This document shows, piece after piece, positions 6,134 through 13,166 of a DNA stretch of 13,166 nucleotides; within the stretch, counting starts at the first letter, position 1, and each line of letters begins with the position of its first letter. The position numbers were made by a program, and so were the translations under genes. The notes below the pieces were generated by a model. That model made no database searches and had not been told where the DNA came from. It saw only the letters and a program-made list of their open reading frames with translations. Source of the DNA: Frankiaceae bacterium (GTDB lineage: Bacteria; Actinomycetota; Actinomycetes; Mycobacteriales; SCTD01); assembly GCA_947479995.1 (NCBI GenBank), contig CANKBT010000054.1:1-13166 (forward strand). Reading direction: 5' to 3'.

Positions 6134-6139
6134 TAGGTT
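6134..6139 (+). promoter_or_regulatory. candidate -10 hexamer for the Gly-Cys-Val tRNA cluster
   Basis: TAGGTT fits TANNNT and would start transcription near 6146, some 34 bases before tRNA-Gly. No -35 stands out. The CTAG-GTTC-CTAG repeat around it (6133-6144) is odd but short. Confidence 0.25.
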
Positions 6140-6150
6140 CCTAGACCGCA

Positions 6151-6174
6151 ACAGGGGGCTCCCGCAGCCCCTGT
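6151..6174 (+). terminator. hairpin after ssgB
   Basis: ACAGGGG (6151-6157) pairs with CCCCTGT (6168-6174), continued past one bulged G by CT/AG, closing a 5-base loop. It lies 27 bases after the ssgB stop and 6 bases before tRNA-Gly. It may terminate ssgB transcription or belong to the tRNA leader. There is no T-tract. Confidence 0.45.
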
Positions 6175-6179
6175 CGCAC

Positions 6180-6252
6180 GCGGACGTGGCTCAGTTGGTA
6201 GAGCACAACCTTGCCAAGGTTGGGGTCGCGGGTTCGAATCCCGTCGTCCGCT
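6180..6252 (+). tRNA. tRNA-Gly (anticodon GCC)
   Basis: This 73-nt tRNA has acceptor GCGGACG (6180-6186) pairing with CGTCCGC (6245-6251) and discriminator T6252, usual for tRNA-Gly. Stem CAACC/GGTTG encloses loop TTGCCAA with anticodon GCC at 6213-6215. No CCA is encoded. It is first in a Gly-Cys-Val cluster common in actinobacteria. Confidence 0.97.
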
Positions 6253-6300
6253 CGGTAGGTGCCCGTCAGGGTGCCGCGCCGGCGCCGTCCCCCGGCTCCG

Positions 6301-6372
6301 GGCCGGATGGCCGAGTGGCTTAGGCAAGGGCCTGCAAAGCCCTGTACGCGGGTTCGATTCCCGCTCCGGCCT
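6301..6372 (+). tRNA. tRNA-Cys (anticodon GCA)
   Basis: This 72-nt tRNA has acceptor GGCCGGA (6301-6307) pairing with TCCGGCC (6365-6371) and discriminator T6372, the identity base for cysteine. Stem AGGGC/GCCCT encloses loop CTGCAAA with anticodon GCA at 6334-6336. No CCA is encoded. It lies 48 bases after tRNA-Gly. Confidence 0.97.
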
Positions 6373-6404
6373 CCCGCTCCAGGCGATCCACAACTGCACA
6401 GCTA

Positions 6405-6478
6405 GGGCGATTGGCGCAGTCTGGTAGCGCGCTTCCCTGACACGGAAGAGGTCACAGGTTCAAGTCCTGTATCGCCCA
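6405..6478 (+). tRNA. tRNA-Val (anticodon GAC)
   Basis: This 74-nt tRNA has acceptor GGGCGAT (6405-6411) pairing with ATCGCCC (6471-6477) and discriminator A6478. Stem CTTCC/GGAAG encloses loop CTGACAC with anticodon GAC at 6439-6441. No CCA is encoded (CCT follows). It lies 32 bases after tRNA-Cys and complements tRNA-Val(CAC) at 3381-3454. Confidence 0.97.
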
Positions 6479-6498
6479 CCTCGACCCCGTCGCGCCGG

Positions 6499-6504
6499 TA
6501 CCGT
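6499..6504 (+). promoter_or_regulatory. candidate -10 of a leaderless transcript
   Basis: TACCGT fits TANNNT and ends 8 bases before ATG 6513, so transcription would begin at or next to the start codon. This fits the absence of a Shine-Dalgarno for the downstream gene. No clear -35 is visible. Confidence 0.35.
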
Positions 6505-6512
6505 CCCCGCGC

Positions 6513-6977
6513 ATGACGACCGCGACGCGCCTGCGCAGTGCCCTGCTGGTGGGCGGCGTCGCCGCCGGCACCCTGCTCACCGGCGCGCCGCCGGCCTCGG
6601 CCGCCGCCGTGTGCGACGGCGACTACGTGCGCACGTGCATCAACCTGCGCCAGACGTCGGACTACTACGTCGCGGCGAGCGCCTCGATCCGCGACACCGA
6701 CCTCGGCAGCGACTACGCCGTCGGGGTCCAGAACGTCACGCTGCAGATCAAGCGCGGCGGCCAGTGGGAGTTCTTCGACGACGTGGCGAGGGACCGCGAC
6801 GGGCTGCACGACGTGAGCGACGCCGTCAGCGACGGCGGCTTCTCCTGCAGCGGGTACGGCACGGCCGTCCTGCGCGCCAAGGCCACGATGCGCTGGCAGC
6901 GCGCCGGCAGCGCGACGGTGACCACGGAGTACGTCTACAGCACGACCGTCGGCATCCCCTGCTGGAACGGCGGCTGA
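6513..6977 (+). CDS. small secreted protein with four cysteines, function unknown
   Basis: This 154-residue protein has a classic Sec signal peptide: a short basic N-region (TATRLR), a hydrophobic core at about residues 9-23 (ALLVGGVAAGTLLTG) and a cleavage region APPASAAA near 27-32. The mature part has Cys34, Cys42, Cys112 and Cys150, enough for two disulfides. It is rich in aromatic and beta-prone stretches such as YAVGVQNVTLQIKRGGQWEF and SATVTTEYVYSTTVG, suggesting a small extracellular beta domain. No catalytic motif or lipobox is seen. ATG 6513 has no Shine-Dalgarno but lies 8 bases after a TANNNT hexamer, so it may be leaderless. The next frame begins in its stop codon (CTGA). I do not recognise the family. 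Confidence 0.75.
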   Translation: MTTATRLRSALLVGGVAAGTLLTGAPPASAAAVCDGDYVRTCINLRQTSDYYVAASASIRDTDLGSDYAVGVQNVTLQIKRGGQWEFFDDVARDRDGLHDVSDAVSDGGFSCSGYGTAVLRAKATMRWQRAGSATVTTEYVYSTTVGIPCWNGG

Positions 6978-7351
6978 GCCGGCCCGGACGCCCGCGCGAG
7001 GCGCAGGCGGCGGCCGCGGTCCGCGAGGCGCGCGCCCTGCTCCGCGAGCGCTGCGGCGAGCGCGTGGCGGGCGTCCTGCACTACGGCGCCGTCGACCTCG
7101 ACCCGGAGCACCTCGTCGTCTGGGTGCTGCTGGCCGGCGAGCCGGACGCGCTGCCGGAGTGGCTCTTCCCGACGGCCGCGCAGCTGCGCGACCCGGGAGG
7201 GCACGGGCTGCCCGCCGACCTGCCGGCCCTCGTGGCGGTCGTGCGCGGGGCGCTGGCGCGGCACGGCTGGCCGGCGGCCGACGCGGTGCGCGTCGGGTTC
7301 GACTCCGCGGAGCGGGTGGCCCGCGCCGGCGGCTTCGCGTACTTCAGGTAG
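6974..7351 (+). CDS. hypothetical protein, start uncertain (CTG 6974 or GTG 7064)
   Basis: The frame ending at TAG 7349-7351 looks coding: third positions are almost all G/C, and the protein is plausible, with an Ala/Arg-rich helix (REAQAAAAVREARALLRERC), then VLHYGAVDLDPEHLVVWVLL, a helical middle and the ending ARAGGFAYFR. The coding character extends up to the preceding stop, but the frame there offers no ATG, GTG or TTG. The only candidate is CTG 6974-6976, overlapping the upstream TGA as CTGA, giving 125 residues. The first standard start is GTG 7064 (95 residues), which would cut the leading helix. No signal peptide or membrane segment is seen, so the product is probably cytoplasmic. 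I cannot assign a function; a sequencing frameshift at the junction is possible. Confidence 0.55.
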   Translation: MSRPGRPREAQAAAAVREARALLRERCGERVAGVLHYGAVDLDPEHLVVWVLLAGEPDALPEWLFPTAAQLRDPGGHGLPADLPALVAVVRGALARHGWPAADAVRVGFDSAERVARAGGFAYFR

Positions 7352-7423
7352 CCCCGCCTCCCACCACTGCGTGTGGTCCACGGCACACTCCGGTCAGGCC
7401 CCCGTGATCCGGAGTGGACGACG

Positions 7424-10400
7424 ATGTCCCAGACGAGCACCACCCACGGCCCGGTCCCCGGCGACACCCCTGCCGGCTCCGCGCTGCAGACCCTCTACTA
7501 CGACCGCGCGCCCGACGACGTCGGCGCCCGCGGTCCCGCCGCCGTGGCCGGCGTGGTCGCCGCGCACGCCGCGCTCGCGCAGCGGCGCGACCCCGGCGAG
7601 GCGCTCGTGCGCGTCTGGACGCCGACCGAGGCCGCCGACGGCTGGGCGGTCGGCGGCACGGCCGTGCAGGTCGTCGTCGACGACATGCCCTTCCTCGTCG
7701 ACTCGGTGCTCGCCGAGCTGACGCGCCGGCGCCTCGGCGTGCGGCGGCTCTTCCACCCGCTCGTGCCGGTGCGGCGCGACGCCCAGGGGCGGCTGACGGC
7801 CACGGGCGAGGGCCCCGACGAGTCCTGGATCCACGTCGAGGTCGACCGGCTCGACGACGACGCGCAGGCCGGGCTGGCGACCGCCCTGCGCGCGGTGCTC
7901 GCCGACGTGCGCGCGGCCGTCGGCGACGCGCCGGCCATGGCGGAGGCGGCGCACGAGGTCGCGGCCTCGCTCGACGGGCACGGCAGCCCGGCCGAGGTCG
8001 CCGAGGTGCACGCCCTGCTGCGCTGGCTCGTCGAGGCGCGGGCCGCGCTCCTGGGCTACGCGCGCGTCGAGGGCGGCACGACCACCGCCGCCCTCGGGCT
8101 GCTGCGCGACCCCGCGCACGCCTCGTGCGGCTCGGCGGGCGGCCTGCTGACGGTGCGCCGCTCCCCCGCCCGCTCGACCGTCCAGCGCTCCGCGCACCTG
8201 GAGTGCGTCACGGTGCGGCTCGGCGACGTCGAGCACCGCTTCGCCGGGCTGCTCAGCAGCGCCGCCGCGAGCAGCAGCGTCCTGCAGGTGCCGGTGGTGC
8301 GCAGCAAGGCTCGCGAGGTGCTCGACCGCTCGGGCTACGCGCCGGACAGCCACTCCGGGCAGGACCTCCTGCAGATCCTCGAGACCTACCCCGTCTCCGA
8401 GCTCTTCCAGGCGCCGGTCGCGCACCTGGAGCGCGTGGCCCACGCGGTGCTGCGGCTCGGCGAGCGCCGGCGCCTGCGCCTGTTCGTGCGGCGCGACGAC
8501 GAGGCCCGCACGGCCAGCTGCCTGGTCTACCTGCCCCGCGACCTCTACACCCGCAAGGTGCGCCTCGCCTTCGAGGACGTGCTGCGCGAGGCGTACGACG
8601 CCGACGAGGTCGACGTGACGATCAGGGTCGCGGAGTCGGCGCTCGCCCGCCTGCTGCTCGTCGTCACCGCGCGCGACGCGCTGCCCGAGGTCGACGAGGT
8701 GGCGCTGGAGAAGCGGCTCGCCGAGCTGGCGCGCTCCTGGGACGACGACCTGGCCGCCGCGCTCGTCGAGGCGGTCGGCGAGGACGAGGCCGCGCGGCTG
8801 CTCCGCGCCTTCCCGGAGGGCCTGCCGGAGGCCTACAAGGCCGACTTCGACCCGGCGACCGGCGCCGAGGCCCTGCAGCGGCTCGACCGGCTGGAGGCGC
8901 TCGGCGGGCTGACCATGCACCTGCGCCGCCCGGCCGGGGCCGCCCGCACCGAGCTGCGGCTGCAGGTGTCGAGCAGCGCCCCGCTGTCGCTGTCGGCCGC
9001 GCTGCCGGTGCTGCGGCACATGTCGGTCGAGGTCGTCGACTCCAGCCCGTACGACGTGGTCACCGCCGCCGGCGGCGAGGTGCACCTCTACGACATCGGG
9101 CTGCGCGCCGCGGGCGAGCTCTACGACGCCTCGGACGGCCTCGACACGCTGTTCCGCGACGCCTTCACCGCCGTCTGGAGCGGCGCCGCCGAGGACGACG
9201 GCTACAACGCGCTCGTGCTGCGCGGCGGCCTCGGCTGGCGCCAGGTGGTCGTGCTGCGGGCCTACGGCACCTACCTGCGGCAGTCGGGCTGGACCTTCAG
9301 CCCCGACTACGTCGAGCAGTGCGTCGTCGGCCACCTCGAGGTCGCCCGCCTGCTCGTCGAGCTGTTCGAGGCGCGCTTCGAGCCCGACGACGACCTGGCC
9401 CTGGACGCCCGGCAGGCGCTCGTGGACGAGGTGAGAGGGCGGCTCGACGCGGCGGTCGACGCGGTCGAGAGCCGCGACGCCGACCGCATCCTGCGGGCGT
9501 TCACCGCCGCGGTGCTCGCCACCACGCGCACCAACGCCTGGCAGCGCACGCCCGACGGCCGCCCCAAGGAGCACCTGGCGGTCAAGCTCGACCCGCACCG
9601 GCTGCCCGAGCTGCCGCAGCCGCGCCCGGAGCGCGAGGTCTGGGTCTACTCCCCCCGGGTCGAGGGCGTGCACCTGCGGTTCGGCGCGGTCGCGCGCGGT
9701 GGCCTGCGCTGGTCGGACCGGCGCGAGGACTTCCGCACCGAGGTGCTCGGCCTGGTCAAGGCGCAGGCGGTGAAGAACGCCGTCATCGTGCCGGTCGGCG
9801 CCAAGGGCGGGTTCGTGCCCAAGCGGCTGCCCGACCCGGCCGACCGCGAGGCCTGGCTGGCCGAGGGGGTCGCCGGCTACCGCACCTTCGTCAGCGGGCT
9901 GCTCGACCTCACCGACAACCGGGTCGGCGACCGCGTCGTGCCGCCGCCGCGCGTGGTGCGGTGGGACGGCGACGACCCGTACCTCGTGGTCGCGGCGGAC
10001 AAGGGCACCGCATCGCTGTCCGACACCGCCAACGAGGTCTCGGCGGCGTACGGCTTCTGGCTCGGCGACGCCTTCGCCTCCGGCGGCTCGGCGGGCTACG
10101 ACCACAAGGCCATGGGCATCACCGCGCGCGGCGCCTGGGAGTCGGTGCGCCGGCACTTCCGCGACGCCGGCGTCGACGTGCAGGCCGAGGAGATCACCGT
10201 CGCCGGCATCGGCGACATGAGCGGCGACGTCTTCGGCAACGGGATGCTGCTGTCCGAGCGCCTGCGCCTGGTCGCGGCCTTCGACCACCGGCACGTCTTC
10301 CTCGACCCCGACCCCGACCCGGCGACCTCGTACGCCGAGCGCCGCCGGCTGGCCGCGCTCCCCCGGTCGTCGTGGGCCGACTACGACCCGGCCCTGCTGT

Positions 10401-12094
10401 CGCCCGGCGGCGGCGTGTTCCCGCGCACCGCCAAGCGGGTGCCGGTCAGCCCGCAGGTGCGGGCGCGGCTCGGCCTGCCGGACGGCACGACCTCGCTCGC
10501 GCCGCCCGACCTGCTGCGGGCCGTGCTCCGCGCGCCCGTCGACCTGCTCTGGAACGGCGCGATCGGCACCTACGTCAAGGCCTCGACCGAGTCGCACCTC
10601 GACGTCGGCGACAAGGCCAACGACGCCGTGCGCGTCGACGGCGCGGAGCTGCGGTGCCGGGTCGTCGGCGAGGGCGGCAACCTGGGTCTCACCCAGCGCG
10701 GCCGCGTCGAGGCGGCGCTCGCCGGCGTGCGGCTCAACACCGACGCGCTCGACAACAGCGCCGGCGTCGACTGCTCCGACCACGAGGTCAACATCAAGGT
10801 GCTGCTCGAGGGCGCGGTGCGCGACGGGGCGCTCGACGCGCCCGGCCGCGACGCCCTGCTCGTCGCCATGACCGACGACGTCGCCGAGGCCGTGCTGCGC
10901 CACAACCGCTCGCAGAACGTGCTGCTGGCCAACGCCCGCACGCACGCCCGCCCGATGCTCTCGGTGCACCGCCGGTTCCTCGCCGAGCTCGAGCACGACG
11001 GGGCGCTCGACCGGGCGCTGGAGGCCCTGCCGACCGACCGCGAGCTCGACGCGCGCGCGTCGGCCGGCCGCGGGCTCACCTCGCCCGAGCTCGCCGTGCT
11101 CGTCGCGTACGCCAAGAACACCCTCAAGGCCGAGCTGCTGCGCACCGGCCTGGCCGACGAGCCGTGGTGCGAGGACCGGCTCCGGGCGTACTTCCCACCG
11201 CTGCTCGTGGAGCGCTTCGGCGACCGGCTGCCCGGCCACCCCCTGCGCCGCGAGATCGTCGTCACCGAGGTGGTCAACGACCTCGTCGACCGCGGCGGCA
11301 CGAGCTTCGCCTTCCGCGCCCGCGACGAGACCGGCGCGCCGCCGGCGCACGTCGTGCAGGCGTACGCCGTCGCCCGCGAGGTGTTCGGCATGCCGGCGTA
11401 CTGGGCGCAGGTCGAGGCGCTCGACGGGCACGTGGCGCCCGAGGCCGTCGTCGGGCTGCACCTCGAGGGCCGGCGGCTGCTGGACCGCGCGGTGCGGTGG
11501 TGGCTGCAGGTGCGCCGGCCGCCGCTGGACGTGCTCGCCGAGCGCGCGCTGTTCTCGGCGCCGGTGCAGCGGCTGCTGCCCGCGGTGCCCGACCTCGTGC
11601 GCGGCGCCGAGGGCGAGGCGCTGCAGCGCAGCGTGCGCGCCCGCGAGGACGTCGGCGTGCCGACCGGCACCGCCACCGCCGCGGCGGCGCTGCTGCACGG
11701 CTTCCCGCTGCTGCACGCCGTGGAGCTGGCCACCCGGCTCGGCCGGCCGGTCGACGAGGTCGCCCCGCTGCTCTACGCCGTGTCGGACTGCTTCGGCGTC
11801 GACGAGCTGCTCGAGCAGGTGTCGCGGCTGTCGCGCGGCGACCGCTGGGCGGCGCTGGCCCGGTCGGCGCTGCGCGACGACCTCTACGCCGCGCTGGCGG
11901 CGCTGACCGGCGAGGTCCTCGGCGCCACCGCCGAGGGGCCGGTCGACGACCGCATCGCGCAGTGGCTGGACGCCAACGCCCAGCCGCTGCGCCAGGCGCG
12001 CGCCCGGCTCGAGGAGATCGCCGCGCTGGAGACCAGCGACCTGGCCACCGTGTCGGTCGCGGTGCGGGCGCTGCGCTCGCTGCTGCGCGCCTGA
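7424..12094 (+). CDS. gdh: NAD-dependent glutamate dehydrogenase, large (180-kDa class)
   Basis: This 1556-residue enzyme interconverts glutamate with 2-oxoglutarate and ammonia using NAD, feeding carbon into the TCA cycle. ACT-like regulatory segments fill the N-terminal half (for example VQVVVDDMPFLVDSV near 81-95). The catalytic domain starts near residue 755 with GAVARGGLRWSDRREDFRTE. It contains Lys779, Lys784 and Lys794 in LVKAQAVKNAVIVPVGAKGG and a nucleotide-binding stretch VAGIGDMSGDVFGNG (926-940). The LLWNGAIGTYVKAS and VVGEGGNLGLTQRGR blocks follow, then a long helical C-terminus. Length and plan match M. tuberculosis Rv2476c. ATG 7424 was chosen because GGAG (7411-7414) lies 9 bases upstream; an in-frame GTG at 7373 has no such site. 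In mycobacteria the FHA protein GarA inhibits this enzyme; nothing here shows whether that holds. Confidence 0.96.
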   Translation: MSQTSTTHGPVPGDTPAGSALQTLYYDRAPDDVGARGPAAVAGVVAAHAALAQRRDPGEALVRVWTPTEAADGWAVGGTAVQVVVDDMPFLVDSVLAELTRRRLGVRRLFHPLVPVRRDAQGRLTATGEGPDESWIHVEVDRLDDDAQAGLATALRAVLADVRAAVGDAPAMAEAAHEVAASLDGHGSPAEVAEVHALLRWLVEARAALLGYARVEGGTTTAALGLLRDPAHASCGSAGGLLTVRRSPARSTVQRSAHLECVTVRLGDVEHRFAGLLSSAAASSSVLQVPVVRSKAREVLDRSGYAPDSHSGQDLLQILETYPVSELFQAPVAHLERVAHAVLRLGERRRLRLFVRRDDEARTASCLVYLPRDLYTRKVRLAFEDVLREAYDADEVDVTIRVAESALARLLLVVTARDALPEVDEVALEKRLAELARSWDDDLAAALVEAVGEDEAARLLRAFPEGLPEAYKADFDPATGAEALQRLDRLEALGGLTMHLRRPAGAARTELRLQVSSSAPLSLSAALPVLRHMSVEVVDSSPYDVVTAAGGEVHLYDIGLRAAGELYDASDGLDTLFRDAFTAVWSGAAEDDGYNALVLRGGLGWRQVVVLRAYGTYLRQSGWTFSPDYVEQCVVGHLEVARLLVELFEARFEPDDDLALDARQALVDEVRGRLDAAVDAVESRDADRILRAFTAAVLATTRTNAWQRTPDGRPKEHLAVKLDPHRLPELPQPRPEREVWVYSPRVEGVHLRFGAVARGGLRWSDRREDFRTEVLGLVKAQAVKNAVIVPVGAKGGFVPKRLPDPADREAWLAEGVAGYRTFVSGLLDLTDNRVGDRVVPPPRVVRWDGDDPYLVVAADKGTASLSDTANEVSAAYGFWLGDAFASGGSAGYDHKAMGITARGAWESVRRHFRDAGVDVQAEEITVAGIGDMSGDVFGNGMLLSERLRLVAAFDHRHVFLDPDPDPATSYAERRRLAALPRSSWADYDPALLSPGGGVFPRTAKRVPVSPQVRARLGLPDGTTSLAPPDLLRAVLRAPVDLLWNGAIGTYVKASTESHLDVGDKANDAVRVDGAELRCRVVGEGGNLGLTQRGRVEAALAGVRLNTDALDNSAGVDCSDHEVNIKVLLEGAVRDGALDAPGRDALLVAMTDDVAEAVLRHNRSQNVLLANARTHARPMLSVHRRFLAELEHDGALDRALEALPTDRELDARASAGRGLTSPELAVLVAYAKNTLKAELLRTGLADEPWCEDRLRAYFPPLLVERFGDRLPGHPLRREIVVTEVVNDLVDRGGTSFAFRARDETGAPPAHVVQAYAVAREVFGMPAYWAQVEALDGHVAPEAVVGLHLEGRRLLDRAVRWWLQVRRPPLDVLAERALFSAPVQRLLPAVPDLVRGAEGEALQRSVRAREDVGVPTGTATAAAALLHGFPLLHAVELATRLGRPVDEVAPLLYAVSDCFGVDELLEQVSRLSRGDRWAALARSALRDDLYAALAALTGEVLGATAEGPVDDRIAQWLDANAQPLRQARARLEEIAALETSDLATVSVAVRALRSLLRA

Positions 12095-12096
12095 GC

Positions 12097-12129
12097 CGGT
12101 CGGGTGACGCGCCCCACGCCACCCGACCG
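12097..12129 (+). terminator. hairpin after gdh
   Basis: CGGTCGGGTG (12097-12106) and CACCCGACCG (12120-12129) are perfect 10-bp arms around a 13-base loop, beginning two bases after the gdh stop codon. There is no T-tract. The remaining space to the acyltransferase start (12130-12200) shows no clear promoter motif. Confidence 0.65.
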
Positions 12130-12200
12130 CGCCCCCGCGCGGCGCGAACGACGGGTGTGCGCCCTCCGCCGGACCGCCGCCCCGTGACGGGCGCGGCGCC

Positions 12201-13028
12201 GTGACCTACCGCGCGGTCATCGCGGTCGCCCTCGCCGGCATGCGGCTGCTCGGGCTGCGCCGGCGGGTGCGCGGGCTCGAGCACGTGCCGGCCCGCGGCG
12301 GCGCCGTGCTGGCCGTCTCGCACTTCAGCTACCTCGACTTCGTGCTCAGCGGGTGGCTGGCCTGGCGGCGCGGGCACCGGCTGGTGCGCTTCCTCGTCAC
12401 CGGCGCGGCGTTCCGGCACCCGGTCGCCGGGCCGCTGCTGCGCGCCATGGGGCACGTGCCGGTCTCCCGCGACGGCGGTGGGCCCGGCGGTGGTGGTCGT
12501 GGTGCTGGCGGCGGCGACGCCTACCGGGCGGCCGTCGCCCGGCTGCGCGCCGGCGAGCTGGTCGGCGTCTTCCCCGAGTCGCGCGTGAGCCGCAGCTTCA
12601 CGCTGCTGCCGCTGCGCACCGGCGCCGCCCGGATGGCCGGGCAGGCGGGCGTGCCCCTCGTGCCGGTGGTGGTCTGGGGCACCCACCGGATGAGCACCCG
12701 CACGCACCGCACGCGCCTGCTGCGCGCGCTCGGCACGCCCGTGGAGGTGCGCGTCGGCGCCCCGCTGCACCCCGGGCCGGACGACGACCCGGCCGTCGTC
12801 ACCGCGCGGCTGCGCGCGGCGATGGAGGCCCTGCTCGCCGAGGCCCAGGCGGCCTACCCCGTCGTGCCCGAGCCGGGCGCCTGGTGGCAGCCCGCGCACC
12901 TCGGCGGCGGCGCCCCCACCCCCGAGCAGGCGCAGGCGCTTGACGCCGACGACCCTGTCGTGCAGCGCGAACGCGCCCGCGAGGACCCGCACGACCGACG
13001 ACCGCACCGACGAGAGGCGACACCGTGA
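12201..13028 (+). CDS. 1-acyl-sn-glycerol-3-phosphate acyltransferase family protein (PlsC-like)
   Basis: This 275-residue acyltransferase carries the catalytic H-x4-D motif in SHFSYLDF (His41, Asp46). The later FPES block (GVFPESRVSRSF, near 122-133) stands where PlsC has the EGTR substrate-binding motif, and VPLVPVVVWG (151-160) follows it. It probably acylates lysophosphatidic acid or a related lipid at the inner membrane face, anchored by the N-terminal hydrophobic stretch (AVIAVALAGMRLLG). The exact acceptor is not determinable. A glycine-rich insert of about 15 residues (91-105) with unusual T-ending codons splits the two motif blocks. GTG 12201 is the first start after an upstream stop; no Shine-Dalgarno is evident. 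The C-terminus is charged and disordered-looking, and its stop overlaps the next gene (GTGA). Confidence 0.87.
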   Translation: MTYRAVIAVALAGMRLLGLRRRVRGLEHVPARGGAVLAVSHFSYLDFVLSGWLAWRRGHRLVRFLVTGAAFRHPVAGPLLRAMGHVPVSRDGGGPGGGGRGAGGGDAYRAAVARLRAGELVGVFPESRVSRSFTLLPLRTGAARMAGQAGVPLVPVVVWGTHRMSTRTHRTRLLRALGTPVEVRVGAPLHPGPDDDPAVVTARLRAAMEALLAEAQAAYPVVPEPGAWWQPAHLGGGAPTPEQAQALDADDPVVQRERAREDPHDRRPHRREATP

Positions 13029-13166
13029 CCCTGAAGGCCGGCGACCAGGCCCCGCAGTTCGAGCTGCCCGACGAGGACGGCACCCCGCGCAGCCTGTCGG
13101 GCCTGCTCGAGCACGGCCCGGTGGTGCTGTTCTTCTACCCGGCGGCCATGACCACCGGGTGCACCG
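13025..13166 (+). CDS. bcp: Bcp/PrxQ-type peroxiredoxin, N-terminal part (cut by window edge)
   Basis: The first 47 codons of a thioredoxin-fold thiol peroxidase are visible. They run KAGDQAPQFELPDEDGTPRS, then VVLFFYPAAMTTGCT, with the peroxidatic cysteine at residue 46 in the PrxQ/Bcp context FYP...T.GCT. The product reduces hydroperoxides, probably with thioredoxin. The start GTG 13025 overlaps the acyltransferase stop (GTGA), and an AGAGG-like site (13013-13017) lies about 7 bases upstream. Coupling to a phospholipid acyltransferase could link it to lipid-peroxide repair, but this is speculative. The remainder of the protein is beyond the window. Confidence 0.9.
   Translation, partial: MTLKAGDQAPQFELPDEDGTPRSLSGLLEHGPVVLFFYPAAMTTGCT

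Noticed and set aside
6180..6478. tRNA cluster as an integration site for a mobile element
   Set aside because: All three tRNAs are intact, no integrase or duplicated tRNA 3' end is seen nearby, and flanking codon use is uniform.
7363..7377. Small inverted repeat ACCAC-5-GTGGT before gdh
   Set aside because: Five-base arms are expected by chance in this composition, and there is no second copy or promoter context.
10306..10323. Short tandem GACCCC repeat (DPDPDP) in gdh
   Set aside because: It is three units inside a coding loop with consistent frame; not notable on its own.
7394..11716. Very long open frame on the minus strand (1440 codons) opposite gdh
   Set aside because: It is the antisense shadow of gdh in very G+C-rich DNA: low-complexity Arg/Ala/Gly/His-rich protein, no recognisable domain, and the plus-strand frame encodes a clear enzyme.
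7414..12204. Second long plus-strand frame overlapping gdh (1596 codons)
   Set aside because: It is an off-frame reading of gdh dominated by Arg, Ala and Gly, with no domain similarity.
11274..13007. Minus-strand open frame across the gdh end and the acyltransferase
   Set aside because: It spans two real plus-strand genes and the hairpin between them; the protein is low complexity.

Overview
The window is actinobacterial chromosome: very high G+C (about three quarters by eye), almost exclusively G/C third codon positions, frequent GTG starts, tRNA genes without encoded CCA, and several actinobacterial marker families (SsgB, the 180-kDa type NAD-glutamate dehydrogenase, a SigK/RskA-like pair, the Gly-Cys-Val tRNA cluster). 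SsgB points to a lineage related to spore-forming or morphologically complex actinomycetes. Genus cannot be fixed from the sequence alone. No insertion sequence, phage gene, CRISPR array or rRNA gene was seen, so most of the window reads as ordinary core chromosome.

Layout. Positions 1-108 hold the end of a plus-strand gene resembling the C-terminus of an elongation factor G-like protein. A near-perfect 60-nt palindrome (134-193) sits between it and the convergent minus-strand block. That block is osmC (2851-3288), then thrS (752-2731), which overlaps a HIT-family Ap4A phosphorylase-like gene (234-755) by GTGA. A tRNA-Val(CAC) gene lies at 3381-3454 (minus). A PGPGW-family membrane protein (3525-4016, plus) converges with an ECF sigma/anti-sigma pair (5504 down to 4021, minus), again joined by a GTGA overlap. 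An SsgB-like cell-division regulator (5660-6124, plus) is divergent from the sigma gene.

Next come tRNA-Gly(GCC), tRNA-Cys(GCA) and tRNA-Val(GAC) (6180-6478), then a small secreted four-cysteine protein (6513-6977) and an unidentified protein whose reading frame begins in a CTGA overlap (about 6974-7351). The 1556-residue NAD-glutamate dehydrogenase fills 7424-12094. After a hairpin come a PlsC-like acyltransferase (12201-13028) and, overlapping by GTGA, a Bcp/PrxQ-type peroxiredoxin cut off by the window edge.

How the parts work together. thrS and the HIT protein form a coupled unit linking tRNA charging with dinucleotide polyphosphate metabolism, since aminoacyl-tRNA synthetases can make Ap4A. 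OsmC and Bcp are peroxide-defence enzymes. The sigma/anti-sigma pair is a membrane-linked stress switch with a SigK-like promoter candidate in front of it. No clear new multi-gene system was found. The best leads are the 60-nt palindrome, the SigK-like promoter, a 12-mer shared by the osmC and ssgB upstream regions, the CTGA-joined unknown gene, and a T-rich-codon glycine insertion in the acyltransferase.
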